Source: JAFARZ01 sp036490795
Lineage (GTDB): Bacteria > Actinomycetota > Actinomycetes > Streptosporangiales > Streptosporangiaceae
Assembly: GCA_036490795.1 (NCBI GenBank)
Contig: DASXDG010000066.1
Span: 21,855-85,854, forward strand
Direction of reading: 5' to 3'
DNA length: 64,000 nucleotides
Both the position numbers and the translations under genes were made by a program. The notes beneath the pieces were generated by a model. The model was not told the origin of the DNA and searched no databases. It saw only the letters and a list, made by a program, of their open reading frames with translations. Below are positions 9,881-17,536 of the stretch, one piece after another; the first letter of the stretch is position 1, and the number at the start of each line of letters is the position of its first letter.

Positions 9881-10842
9881 TACGAGACAGTAGCGGCCGG
9901 CAGAGTGTAACCGTGGCTGGAGTGGCTGGCGAGACCATCGGTGACCAGCCCGGCAAGGGCGCGGTCCAGTTGCGCCTGATCTGGCCAGATCGGAGCGAAA
10001 TCCACGCGCGGAACGGGATAGCTGCATTCGCGGAGGACAGCGAGGACGCGGCCACGGCACTGCCGGTCGGTGCCCTCGTACCGCTGGACCGGCCGGCGAG
10101 CCCTGACGGTGCCGGAGCGCGCGCTAGAGCCTGTCCTGGAGCCCTGGTCCGAACCAGGGCGCCCCCCGGGACGAGGCTCGTCCGAATCGGGGCGCCCGGC
10201 GGCCAGCCAGGCGCACTGGCCGGCTAGCGGGCACTCGCCGCACCGCGCAGTGGCGGCTCCGCACACGAGCGCGCCGAGTTCCATCACGGCCACCGACCAG
10301 CGTGCCGCCGTCGCGGGCACGTCGGGGAGCAGGGACTCGGCGAACAGCGTTTCGGCGACCGAGACCGATACCGATGCCGGACCGGCGGACCCGCCCGCAA
10401 GCCGGGCCAGGACGCGCCGGACGTTGGTGTCCAGCACGGCGTGCCGCTGGCCGAACGCGAACGAGGCGATGGCAGCAGCCGTGTAACTGCCCACGCCGGG
10501 CAGTGCGCGGAGCTCCGCGACCGAGGATGGCACGTTCCCGTCATGCCTGGCGGTGATGATCCGCGCGGTCTCGTGCAGCCGGAGCGCCCGTCGCGGATAA
10601 CCGAGCCTGCCCCACTCCCTGATCGCCTCGGCCGGCGGCTCGGCGGCGAGCGCGGGAGCGGACGGCCACCGGGCGAGCCAGCGTGCGTGGGCGGGCAGCA
10701 CCCTGGTCACCGGCGTCTGCTGCAGCATGAACTCGCTGACCAGCACCGACCAGGGGCCGGCGTCGGCGGCTCGCCAGGGCAGGTCCCGTGCGGTGCGCGC
10801 GTACCAGGCGAGCAGCGGCTCGGTGTAGCTGGTGGCGGTCAT
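9880..10842 (-). CDS. mutY: A/G-specific adenine glycosylase MutY
   Basis: MutY removes adenine mispaired with 8-oxoguanine. The 320-residue protein has the catalytic helix SEFMLQQTPVTRV, the helix-hairpin-helix LPGVGSYTAAAI, the catalytic Asp in VLDTNVRRVLARL, and a 4Fe-4S site with spacing CX6CX2CX5C (CGAATARCGECPLAGQC). The C-terminal part (residues about 250-320) is the short actinobacterial winged type, not a full NUDIX-like domain. A Gly/Ser/Arg-rich linker joins the two. The ATG at 10842 starts the conserved MTATSYTEPLLAWY; in-frame starts up to 10959 exist but would add unconserved residues. Confidence 0.92.
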   Translation of the reverse strand: MTATSYTEPLLAWYARTARDLPWRAADAGPWSVLVSEFMLQQTPVTRVLPAHARWLARWPSAPALAAEPPAEAIREWGRLGYPRRALRLHETARIITARHDGNVPSSVAELRALPGVGSYTAAAIASFAFGQRHAVLDTNVRRVLARLAGGSAGPASVSVSVAETLFAESLLPDVPATAARWSVAVMELGALVCGAATARCGECPLAGQCAWLAAGRPDSDEPRPGGRPGSDQGSRTGSSARSGTVRARRPVQRYEGTDRQCRGRVLAVLRECSYPVPRVDFAPIWPDQAQLDRALAGLVTDGLASHSSHGYTLPAATVS

Positions 10843-10956
10843 GGCGCCTACCATCATGGCACCGGTGGCGCCGCTCTGCTGGTATAGCTGCGCCGCATCG
10901 GGCGTGTGATATCCCTGAGGCCGGCGGGTCGGCGGGTATGGCGCAGCCATTCCTTG

Positions 10957-10964
10957 CATACTCT
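10957..10964 (+). promoter_or_regulatory. -10 box of the anchored four-Cys protein
   Basis: CATACT (10957-10962), or the overlapping TACTCT, ends 4 to 6 nt before the ATG at 10969. No ribosome binding site is present, so the mRNA is probably leaderless. Confidence 0.45.
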
Positions 10965-10968
10965 CCGT

Positions 10969-11775
10969 ATGGATCGGAGTGAGTACCGTGACGATGAGGA
11001 AGATGAGAGCCCGCCGGACGCCTACTGGCGCCGGCGTGTAATCACCCTGGCTCTCGGCTTGGGGCTGCTCGGCATCCTTGCCTGGGGTTTCTCAGGTGGT
11101 GGCGCGAAGTCGCAACCCAGCGCCTCATCCAGCCTGCTGCCAGCGACCGCGCTGGGCACCGCGGTGCCCGGGCTGCCCGCCGCCGACCCGAGCCGGTCGG
11201 CGACTCAGACCCCGATCGCGACTGCGACGGCGACTGCGACCGCCACTGGGGCGACGCCTTCCCCCTCCGCATCCGCGACCGCCTGGCCATCGTCGTCGCC
11301 GTCTCCGAGCAGGACGCCGGACACTCCGCGCCCGTCGGCCCGTCCCGACGTGGCGGCCACGGTCAACGAATCGGAACAGCCTGGGCCTGGCGGGAGGTGC
11401 CCGTCGGGTTCGGTCGTGCTGAGCCTGTTCACCGACCGGCAGAGCTACACATCGGGCCAGTACCCGCAATTCCAGGTCTACGCGGTCTCCACCTATGCGG
11501 GAAGCTGCAAGTTCAATCCCGGCCAGCTCCAGGTCAACGTGATGTCCGAGGGCCGGATCATCTGGACCTCCGCGGACTGCGCGCGGGGCAGCAACACGCA
11601 CACCGCCGAACTGGCCAGAGGCGTTCCCGCCCAGGCCGAGATCGTCTGGAACCGCGCGATCACGCTGCCCGGCTGCGAGGTGCTCGCCGCCAACGCCCGC
11701 AATGGCGAATACCAGGTGCAGGCACAGACGAGCACCGTGACCAGCCCGACCCGCAATTTCAAGCTAGCCAGTTAG
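10969..11775 (+). CDS. membrane-anchored extracytoplasmic protein with four cysteines
   Basis: From ATG 10969 the product has 268 residues. It has an acidic cytosolic N-terminus (DRSEYRDDEEDESPP), one transmembrane helix (ITLALGLGLLGILAWGF, about 27-43), a long Ser/Thr/Pro/Ala spacer including a TATATATAT run, and a C-terminal domain of about 130 residues. The domain contains four Cys (GRCPSG, GSCKF, ADCARG, PGCEV), which could form two disulfides outside the cell. No family is recognised. Position between mutY and radA matches the membrane protein Rv3587c of mycobacteria, here without disA. The function is unknown. Confidence 0.7.
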   Translation: MDRSEYRDDEEDESPPDAYWRRRVITLALGLGLLGILAWGFSGGGAKSQPSASSSLLPATALGTAVPGLPAADPSRSATQTPIATATATATATGATPSPSASATAWPSSSPSPSRTPDTPRPSARPDVAATVNESEQPGPGGRCPSGSVVLSLFTDRQSYTSGQYPQFQVYAVSTYAGSCKFNPGQLQVNVMSEGRIIWTSADCARGSNTHTAELARGVPAQAEIVWNRAITLPGCEVLAANARNGEYQVQAQTSTVTSPTRNFKLAS

Positions 11776-11795
11776 GCCCTGGCCGGACGACCGCG

Positions 11796-13187
11796 CTAGC
11801 CGCCGAGCACCGCGCCAAGCGCCTGCTGCACGTCGGCCACCTCGCGCACCTCCAGCATTCCGCTGCCGGTCGCGGTACCTGACGGCAGCGCGCCGGAACC
11901 GGCGGGTACGACCGCGCGGCGGAATCCCATCCGCTCCGCCTCGGCCAGTCTGCGGGCCAGGCCGGCCACGCGCCGCACCTCCCCGGCCAGGCCAACCTCG
12001 CCCACGGCGACGGTGCCGGCAGGCACGCTGAGGTTCGAGGCCGAACTCGCGAGCGCGATCGCGACGGCTAGGTCGACCGACGGCTCGGTCAGCCGTACCC
12101 CGCCGACCGTGGCCGCGTATACGTCCTGCTTGAGCAGCTTGATCCCGCACCTGCGCTGCAGGACGGCCAGCACCATGCCCACCCGGGAACCGTCGAGGCC
12201 GGACGTGGTCCGGCGCGGAATCTCAAGTCCGGACGGTGCGACCAGTGCCTGCACTTCGGCGGGCAGCGGCCTGCGTCCCTCCAGCGTGACGGTGACGCAC
12301 GTGCCCGGCACCGGCTCCGCGTGAGTGGACAGGAATAGCCCGCTGGGATCGGGCAGCCCGATCAGCCCCATCTCGCCCAGGTCGAAGCAGCCCACCTCGT
12401 CCGTGGGACCGTATCTGTTCTTCACCGCGCGGACCATGCGCAGCTGCGAGTGCCTGTCCCCGTCGAAATGCAGGACCACATCCACCAGGTGCTCAAGCGT
12501 CCGTGGTCCGGCGACCGAGCCGTCCTTGGTGACATGCCCGACCAAGATGGTGGCCAGCCCGCGTTCCTTAGCCACGGCGATGAGGGCCGACGCGACCTCA
12601 CGGACCTGTGTCACGCCGCCCGGCACGCCGTCCACGCCCGCCGCGGCGATCGTCTGCACCGAGTCGATGATGAGCAGCCGTGGCGACACCTCGGCCACGT
12701 GCCCGAGCACCGCGTCGAGGTCGGTCTCCGCGGCGAGGTACAGCTGCTCGTGCAGCGCGCCGATCCGCTCCGCGCGCAGCTTCACCTGAGCCGCGGACTC
12801 CTCACCGGTGACGTAGAGCACGCGCCCTGAGTCGGCGATCAGCGCGCCCGCCTCAAGCAGCAGCGTGGACTTGCCCACGCCCGGCTCGCCGGCCAGCAGC
12901 AGCACCGCACCAGGCACCAGACCACCGCCGAGCACCCGGTCCAGCTCGTCCATGCCCGTGGGACGCGCGCTGGCCTCCGCCGCGTCTACCTCGCCGATCG
13001 GCACCGCGGGCGTGCTCGGCGCGATCCGGTGCGCCGACACGGCACGGATCCGCGGGCCGCCGCCTCCGGCCACCTCGGTCACCGTGCTCCAGGCCTGGCA
13101 CTCCCCGCAGCGCCCCACCCACTTGGCCGTCTGCCAGCCGCATTCCGTGCACCGATACGCAACTGCCCCCGCCGTCGACTTTGCCAT
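11796..13187 (-). CDS. radA: DNA repair protein RadA
   Basis: RadA is a RecA-like, DnaB-type helicase that extends recombination intermediates. The 463 residues show the N-terminal zinc finger (YRCTECG, then GRCGECQAW), Walker A GEPGVGKSTLLLE near 95, the RadA-specific KNRYGPTDEVGCF near 270, and a Lon-protease-like C-terminal domain. ATG 13187 is chosen because it begins MAKSTAGAVAYRC and sits 7 nt behind TATGGT; longer upstream frames add nothing conserved. disA, usually adjacent to radA in actinobacteria, is absent from this neighbourhood. Confidence 0.95.
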   Translation of the reverse strand: MAKSTAGAVAYRCTECGWQTAKWVGRCGECQAWSTVTEVAGGGGPRIRAVSAHRIAPSTPAVPIGEVDAAEASARPTGMDELDRVLGGGLVPGAVLLLAGEPGVGKSTLLLEAGALIADSGRVLYVTGEESAAQVKLRAERIGALHEQLYLAAETDLDAVLGHVAEVSPRLLIIDSVQTIAAAGVDGVPGGVTQVREVASALIAVAKERGLATILVGHVTKDGSVAGPRTLEHLVDVVLHFDGDRHSQLRMVRAVKNRYGPTDEVGCFDLGEMGLIGLPDPSGLFLSTHAEPVPGTCVTVTLEGRRPLPAEVQALVAPSGLEIPRRTTSGLDGSRVGMVLAVLQRRCGIKLLKQDVYAATVGGVRLTEPSVDLAVAIALASSASNLSVPAGTVAVGEVGLAGEVRRVAGLARRLAEAERMGFRRAVVPAGSGALPSGTATGSGMLEVREVADVQQALGAVLGG

Positions 13188-13194
13188 GCCCGGC

Positions 13195-13200
13195 ACCATA
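13195..13200 (-). promoter_or_regulatory. -10 box of radA
   Basis: TATGGT on the minus strand ends 7 nt before the radA ATG, which points to leaderless transcription. Confidence 0.5.
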
Positions 13201-13259
13201 GCGGGTGCCTCCGACATTCTCGGAGGTCTAGGGGCCGGCGTCCGGGTGAACACCGTCAG

Positions 13260-13265
13260 TAGACT
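13260..13265 (+). promoter_or_regulatory. -10 box of the TIM-barrel gene
   Basis: TAGACT ends 6 nt before the GTG at 13272. This favours that start over the ATG at 13278. Confidence 0.6.
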
Positions 13266-13271
13266 TCAAGC

Positions 13272-14063
13272 GTGACCATGCGTGTAGCGCTGTCCACGTC
13301 GTCGGTTTATCCCGAACGTACGCCGGACGCGTTCGAGATCGCCGCCAGGCTCGGCTATGACGGCGTCGAAGTCATGGTTTACACGGACCCGGTCAGCCAG
13401 GACGCCGACGTGCTGCGGCGGCTCAGCGACTACCGCCAGGTGCCGGTGCTGTCGGTGCACGCGCCCACCTTGCTGCTCACCCAGCGGGTGTGGGGCAGGG
13501 ACCCGTGGGAGAAGATCCGCCGGTCCAAAGACCTGGCCGAACGGCTCGGCGCGCCGGTGGTCGTGGTGCACCCGCCGTTCCTGTGGCAGCGCGAGTACGC
13601 GAGGACCTTCGAGGCGGGCATCGAGAAGATGGCCGCGGAGACCGACGTGATCATCGCTGTGGAGAACATGTACCCGCTGCGAGCCGGGGGCGCCGGGGTC
13701 GCCGGGTACGCGCCGCACTGGGATCCGACCAAGCTCAGCGCCGACCACGTGACGCTCGACCTGTCGCACACCGCGGCATCGGGCTCGGACGTGATGGCGA
13801 TGGCCGCCGAACTCGGCCCCAGGCTGTCCCACGTGCACCTGGCCGACGGTACGGGCACCGCGGTTGGCACCGGTCAGGACGAGCACCTGGTTCCAGGCCG
13901 TGGCGGCCAGCCGTGCGCGGAATTCCTGCGGTATCTGACCGCGACCGGCTACGACGGCACCGTAGTGGTCGAAGTGAAGACGAACCGGGCGCCTACCCAG
14001 CGGGACAGAATCGCGGACCTGGCCGAGTCACTGGCCTTTGCCCGTGAGCACCTGGCGAGATAA
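13272..14063 (+). CDS. sugar phosphate isomerase/epimerase-like TIM barrel protein
   Basis: The 263-residue protein belongs to the xylose isomerase-like TIM-barrel family (AP endonuclease 2 superfamily). Visible metal-ligand candidates are HAPT near residue 60, VVHPPF near 97, the Glu of AVENMYPL near 134, DLSHTAAS near 163, LSHVHLADGTG near 190 and VVEVKTN near 240. Substrate and reaction cannot be told from sequence. Role in sugar or inositol metabolism is typical of the family. It is transcribed divergently from radA, with a leaderless GTG start. Confidence 0.8.
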   Translation: MTMRVALSTSSVYPERTPDAFEIAARLGYDGVEVMVYTDPVSQDADVLRRLSDYRQVPVLSVHAPTLLLTQRVWGRDPWEKIRRSKDLAERLGAPVVVVHPPFLWQREYARTFEAGIEKMAAETDVIIAVENMYPLRAGGAGVAGYAPHWDPTKLSADHVTLDLSHTAASGSDVMAMAAELGPRLSHVHLADGTGTAVGTGQDEHLVPGRGGQPCAEFLRYLTATGYDGTVVVEVKTNRAPTQRDRIADLAESLAFAREHLAR

Positions 14064-14083
14064 CTGGCCACATGCCGACCCGA

Positions 14084-14089
14084 TAATCT
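14084..14089 (+). promoter_or_regulatory. -10 box of the DUF849 gene
   Basis: TAATCT ends 6 nt before the ATG at 14096 and there is no ribosome binding site. The preceding stop is only 32 bp upstream. Confidence 0.6.
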
Positions 14090-14095
14090 GCGGTT

Positions 14096-14920
14096 ATGGT
14101 CAAAACGCTGATCACTGTGGCTCCCACAGGTGCCGAGGCCGAGAAGGCCTCCGCGCCCGCCTTGCCGGTAACCCTGGACGAACTGGTCTCCACCGCCAAG
14201 GAGTGCGAGGCCGCCGGCGCGGCGGTTATCCACATCCACATCCGTGATGAGGATGCCCGTCCGACCCTGGACAAGCAGAGGCTGACCGATACGGTCACCG
14301 CGGTGCGCGAGGCCACCGACCTGATCGTGCAGTTGTCCACCGGCGGCGCCGTGACCGATCCCTTCGACGCCCGGCTCGCCGTGCTCGACGCCGAGCCGGA
14401 CGCGTGCTCGCTGACCTGCGGCACGGTGAACTTCGGCGGCGACGTGTTCATGAACCCATGGGGGTTCATCAAGGACCTGTACCAGCTCACCAAGGAGCGA
14501 GGCGTGGTGCCGGAGTTCGAGCTGTTCGATCTCGGACACGTCGCCACGCTGCACCGGCTGCTCGCCGAGTTCGGGCCGCCAGCGGGCGGTCACGTGCACT
14601 GCGACCTGGTGATGGGCGTACCCGGCGGCATGCCCGGTGACCTGCCCACGCTCGCCGCGGCGGCGGCCGCCCTGCCCGAGGGCGCGAGCTGGTCCGCCAC
14701 CGGCATCGGCCGCACCTCGATCCCGGTGATGTTCAGCGCCCTGGCCGCCGGCGGCCACCTGCGCGTCGGCATGGAGGACACGCTCACCTACGCCAAGGGC
14801 CGCCCGGTCGCCGCGAACGCCGAACTGGTGGCCCGCGCCGCCCAGCTGGCAGAGGTCGCCCAGCGCCCGCCGATGTCCCCCGGAGAGGCCCGCGAGTACC
14901 TGTCCATCCCGGCGCGTTAG
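14096..14920 (+). CDS. BKACE (DUF849) beta-keto acid cleavage enzyme
   Basis: BKACE enzymes condense a beta-keto acid with acetyl-CoA and split the product; the founding member acts in lysine fermentation. The 274 residues form a TIM barrel with the zinc ligands HIHIRDED (near 46-52), HVHCDLVMGVPGG near 165-180 and the Glu in RVGMEDTLTY near 222. Start ATG 14096 is behind a TAATCT box. The natural substrate is not predictable. The stop lies 3 bp before a family B palindrome pair. Confidence 0.88.
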   Translation: MVKTLITVAPTGAEAEKASAPALPVTLDELVSTAKECEAAGAAVIHIHIRDEDARPTLDKQRLTDTVTAVREATDLIVQLSTGGAVTDPFDARLAVLDAEPDACSLTCGTVNFGGDVFMNPWGFIKDLYQLTKERGVVPEFELFDLGHVATLHRLLAEFGPPAGGHVHCDLVMGVPGGMPGDLPTLAAAAAALPEGASWSATGIGRTSIPVMFSALAAGGHLRVGMEDTLTYAKGRPVAANAELVARAAQLAEVAQRPPMSPGEAREYLSIPAR

Positions 14921-14923
14921 CGA

Positions 14924-14972
14924 GTCACATACGCAATCGACTCGCCCCAGCGGTGTCAATCACGTAATTGAC
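14924..14972. repeat. family B palindrome pair, locus B1
   Basis: A degenerate 18-mer (GTCACATACGCAATCGAC, 14924-14941) and a better one (GTCAATCACGTAATTGAC, 14955-14972) are separated by 13 bp. The pair begins 3 bp after the DUF849 stop. A G-rich stretch of repeated GGACTGGGGCGGGG follows up to 15027. Confidence 0.8.
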
Positions 14973-15065
14973 CAGGACTGGGGCGGGGCGGGGCGGGGCA
15001 GGACTGGGGCGGGGGCAGGACTGGGGCGGCGCGTGGCGCCGGGCCCGCGACTGCTTGCTGTGCGT

Positions 15066-15077
15066 TTGCTACTGCAA
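15066..15077. promoter_or_regulatory. small palindrome over the HTH gene promoter
   Basis: TTGC-TACT-GCAA overlaps the -35 position (TTGCTA, 15066-15071) of the promoter. It is a candidate autoregulatory operator for the XRE-type gene that follows. Confidence 0.35.
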
Positions 15078-15087
15078 GCGGGCCGGA

Positions 15088-15093
15088 TAGACT
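15088..15093 (+). promoter_or_regulatory. -10 box of the XRE-type regulator
   Basis: TAGACT is 16 bp after TTGCTA and ends 6 nt before the ATG at 15100. This fits a leaderless mRNA and argues against the GTG at 15094. Confidence 0.6.
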
Positions 15094-15099
15094 GTGCTC

Positions 15100-15540
15100 A
15101 TGCGGAACGTATCGGTGAATTCGATCGGGGAGTACATCAAGGAGCAGCGGGAGCAAGCGCGGATTTCCATCCGGCAGCTCGCACAGGCAGCCGGGGTGTC
15201 CAACCCGTATCTGAGCCAGGTCGAGCGCGGCCAGCGGAATCCGAGCGCGGAGATCCTCCAGCAGATCGCGAAGGGGCTGCGGATCTCCGCGGAAGCCCTC
15301 TACGTGCGGGCTGGCATCCTGGAGGACCGCCCGGCAGATTCCGGAGTCCGGTCCGCCCTGCTCGCCGACCCGGAGCTGACCGAACGGCAGAAGCAGGTAC
15401 TGCTCGAGATCTACGAGTCGTTCCGCAAGGAGAACGCCGCTCTGGCGGCGGAAGCAGCGGCGGAAGCAGCGGCCGGCGATACGAGCCAGGCCGCGCCGGA
15501 ACGAGCCGCACAGGAAGCGGAAGCGTCCCCCGAAGGGTAG
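15100..15540 (+). CDS. XRE-family transcriptional regulator (Rv0474-like)
   Basis: The 146-residue protein has one Cro/C1-type helix-turn-helix (IGEYIKEQREQARISIRQLA, then GVSNPYLSQVERGQRNPSAE, residues 7-58). A conserved helical segment follows (LLADPELTERQKQVLLEIY) and then an Ala/Glu-rich tail (AAEAAAEAAAG). This layout matches the mycobacterial Rv0474 family, which also precedes a DUF2516 gene. Leaderless ATG 15100 is supported by the -10 box. The palindrome at 15066-15077 could be its own site. Regulon unknown. Confidence 0.85.
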   Translation: MRNVSVNSIGEYIKEQREQARISIRQLAQAAGVSNPYLSQVERGQRNPSAEILQQIAKGLRISAEALYVRAGILEDRPADSGVRSALLADPELTERQKQVLLEIYESFRKENAALAAEAAAEAAAGDTSQAAPERAAQEAEASPEG

Positions 15541-15541
15541 C

Positions 15542-15898
15542 GTGGCGTTCGTGATTCACTTGTCAGCATTGTCGGTACTCGGCTACTTCTTCCTGGCTAT
15601 CGCGATCTTCGCGGCCGTCATCGAGGTCTGGGCGCTGATCGACTCGATCACCAGGCCGGCCCAGGCGTTCACCGCGGTCGGCAAGCAGAGCAAGCCGCTG
15701 TGGCTGATCATCAACGGTGTGGCGACGGTCGTCGGGGTCGGCTATGCCGTCTACGTCGGCAGCGTGACCGTGATCCAGTTCCTGCCGGTGATCGCCTTCG
15801 TGGCGGCGGCGGTGTACCTCACCGACGTGCGGCCGAAGGTCAAGGACTTCAAGCGCGGCAACAGCGGTACCCGGATGGGCCCGTACGGTCCCTGGTAA
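15542..15898 (+). CDS. DUF2516 membrane protein
   Basis: The 118-residue protein starts GTG 15542, one base after the previous stop, with AAGGG upstream inside the previous gene. It has hydrophobic helices at about 10-32 (LGYFFLAIAIFAAVIEVWAL), 50-70 and 75-95. The conserved DUF2516 features are SITRPAQAF after helix 1 and YLTDVRPKVKDF after helix 3. It corresponds to Rv0476 and is always found near the XRE gene. Function is unknown. Confidence 0.88.
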   Translation: MAFVIHLSALSVLGYFFLAIAIFAAVIEVWALIDSITRPAQAFTAVGKQSKPLWLIINGVATVVGVGYAVYVGSVTVIQFLPVIAFVAAAVYLTDVRPKVKDFKRGNSGTRMGPYGPW

Positions 15899-15958
15899 TC
15901 CCAACTGGATCACTGGACTGCCGCCGGATTGGACCTTAACGTGGCCCGCTTAGGCCCA

Positions 15959-15964
15959 TAGCGT
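15959..15964 (+). promoter_or_regulatory. -10 box of the MFS gene
   Basis: TAGCGT ends 7 nt before the ATG at 15972. Confidence 0.45.
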
Positions 15965-15971
15965 CCTAAGC

Positions 15972-17201
15972 ATGAGCACACAGACCTGCGCGGCACCCAC
16001 CAGCACCGGCGAGGGCCGGGCCAGGCTCGTCACAGGCCCGCTCGCGCTGGTCTTCCTGGCCGGGTTCGGCGTGCTGGCCAGTTTCGAGCTGCTGCTCTCG
16101 GTCATGCCGATGTACGTGTCCGGCGCGGGCAGCGCGGGGGCGGGCCTGGTGACCGGCGTGCTGCTGCTCGGCACGGTCGCGGCGGAGGCCGGCTCGGCGT
16201 ATCTCATCGCCCGCCTCGGCTACCGGCCTGCGCTGGCGGCCGGTTCGGTGCTTCTCGGCGTGCCGGCGCTCGCGATGCTGACCCGCATTCCGCTCGTCCT
16301 GGTCGCGGCGACAACGCTGATCCGCGGCTTCGGCTTCGGGCTCACCACCGTGGTGATCGGGGCGCTCGTCGCCGAGATGCTGCCGCCCGACCGGCGCGGC
16401 GAAGGCCTGGGTCTGTACGGGATAGTGGACGGAATACCGCAGGTGCTGGCGCTGCCGGCCGGCGTTTGGCTCGCCGGGCACTGCGGCTACCCGCTGGTCG
16501 CGGTCCTGGCCGCCGGATTCGCGCTCGCCCCGATCGCCGTGGTACCGCTGCTCCCCGCTACCCCGGACGCCGCTACCCCGGACGCCGCTACCCCAGACGC
16601 CGCTACCCCGGACGCCGCTACCCCGGACGCGGAAGCCGGCGACATCGGCATGCTGGCCGCCCTGCGCGGGCACGGCCAGCTCATCCCGGGGATGATCTTC
16701 GCAACCACAACGGTGGCCGGCGGCGTGATCGTCTCGTTCCTGCCGCTCACCCGCGGCGTCTCCGCCAACGTGGCCGCGACCGGCCTGCTCGCGCAGGCTC
16801 TCACCGCCACGGTCACCCGCTGGTGGGCAGGCAAGTACGGGGACCGGCACGGGCATGCCCGGCTGATGGCCCCGGCGCTGATCATCGCCACGGCCGGCCT
16901 GGCCATGATGGTCCTGCCACTGTCCCCGGTCATGGTGATCGCCGGGATGAGCCTGTTCGGCGCCGGGTTCGGCATCATGCAGAACGCCTCGCTCGCGCTG
17001 ATGATGGACCGCATGCCGGCGTCCGGCCTCGGCACCGCCAGCGCGCTGTGGAACCTTGCCTACGACGCCGGCTACGGAGCTGGACCCGCGGCGTTCGGCC
17101 TCACCGCCGGACACACCGGCTATGCGGCCGGGTTCGGCCTCACCGCCGCCGTCATGCTGGTGGCCCTCCCCGCCGCGATCAGGCAGAAGAACCACCGTTA
17201 G
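15972..17201 (+). CDS. MFS transporter with TPDAA repeat loop
   Basis: The 409-residue protein has about twelve hydrophobic helices. Family marks are the loop-2 type motif (ARLGYRPALAAGSVLLG near 80) and GFGFGLTTVVIGALVAEMLP near 115. The central cytosolic loop (about 195-225) is made of five TPDAA units encoded by a 15-bp tandem repeat. It looks like a drug- or metabolite-efflux type carrier, but the substrate is not predictable. Its stop codon falls inside a 20-bp sequence that recurs inverted at 58210-58229. A family A repeat follows. Confidence 0.85.
   Translation: MSTQTCAAPTSTGEGRARLVTGPLALVFLAGFGVLASFELLLSVMPMYVSGAGSAGAGLVTGVLLLGTVAAEAGSAYLIARLGYRPALAAGSVLLGVPALAMLTRIPLVLVAATTLIRGFGFGLTTVVIGALVAEMLPPDRRGEGLGLYGIVDGIPQVLALPAGVWLAGHCGYPLVAVLAAGFALAPIAVVPLLPATPDAATPDAATPDAATPDAATPDAEAGDIGMLAALRGHGQLIPGMIFATTTVAGGVIVSFLPLTRGVSANVAATGLLAQALTATVTRWWAGKYGDRHGHARLMAPALIIATAGLAMMVLPLSPVMVIAGMSLFGAGFGIMQNASLALMMDRMPASGLGTASALWNLAYDAGYGAGPAAFGLTAGHTGYAAGFGLTAAVMLVALPAAIRQKNHR
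16557..16631 (+). repeat. five 15-bp tandem repeats inside the MFS gene
   Basis: The unit GCTACCCCGGACGCC occurs five times with one internal change and one at the end. It encodes the TPDAA loop and keeps the reading frame, so copy number can vary without breaking the gene. Confidence 0.9.
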
Positions 17202-17209
17202 TTATGACA
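17190..17209 (+). repeat. 20-bp sequence shared with the cdd leader
   Basis: AACCACCGTTAGTTATGACA covers the last MFS codons and the stop. Its exact reverse complement is at 58210-58229; imperfect copies are at 839-860 and 49636-49654. Confidence 0.7.
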
Positions 17210-17230
17210 AAAGGGTCAGCCGCCGGCCGC

Positions 17231-17318
17231 AATAGCGCGGAACATAGTTCCAACGCGGAAGAAATACCTGCTCACAGCATGGTTGATTACCGCGTTGGAG
17301 TTAATCACCGCGGTAACC
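17231..17318. repeat. family A nested-palindrome repeat, copy A2
   Basis: The core TGCTCACAGCA is at 17269-17279. Middle arms AACGCGG and CCGCGTT and outer CGCGG and CCGCG arms are present. It lies between the converging MFS and M56 genes. Confidence 0.85.
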
Positions 17319-17536
17319 GCCCGCGCGGGGGAGCGGGCGCCGGGAGCGGGCGCCAGCCGTCGGAAACCGGCCGCCGGCCGCCGGCCGCCGGGCGCCAGCC
17401 GTCGGAAACCGGCCGCCGGCCGCCAGCCGCCAGCCGCCGAGGGCCGGCCGCCGGGCGCCGGCCGCCGGGCGCCGGCCGCCGGCCGCCGACCGCCGGGAGC
17501 CAGCCGCCGGGAGCGGGAGCCAGTCGTCGGGAACCG
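17319..17536. repeat. GC-rich degenerate repeats
   Basis: This stretch is almost only G and C, with many short units such as CCGGCCGCCGGCC, GGGCGCC and GTCGGAAACCGGCC. No gene is supported; the long frame across it is a by-product of composition. Confidence 0.7.
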
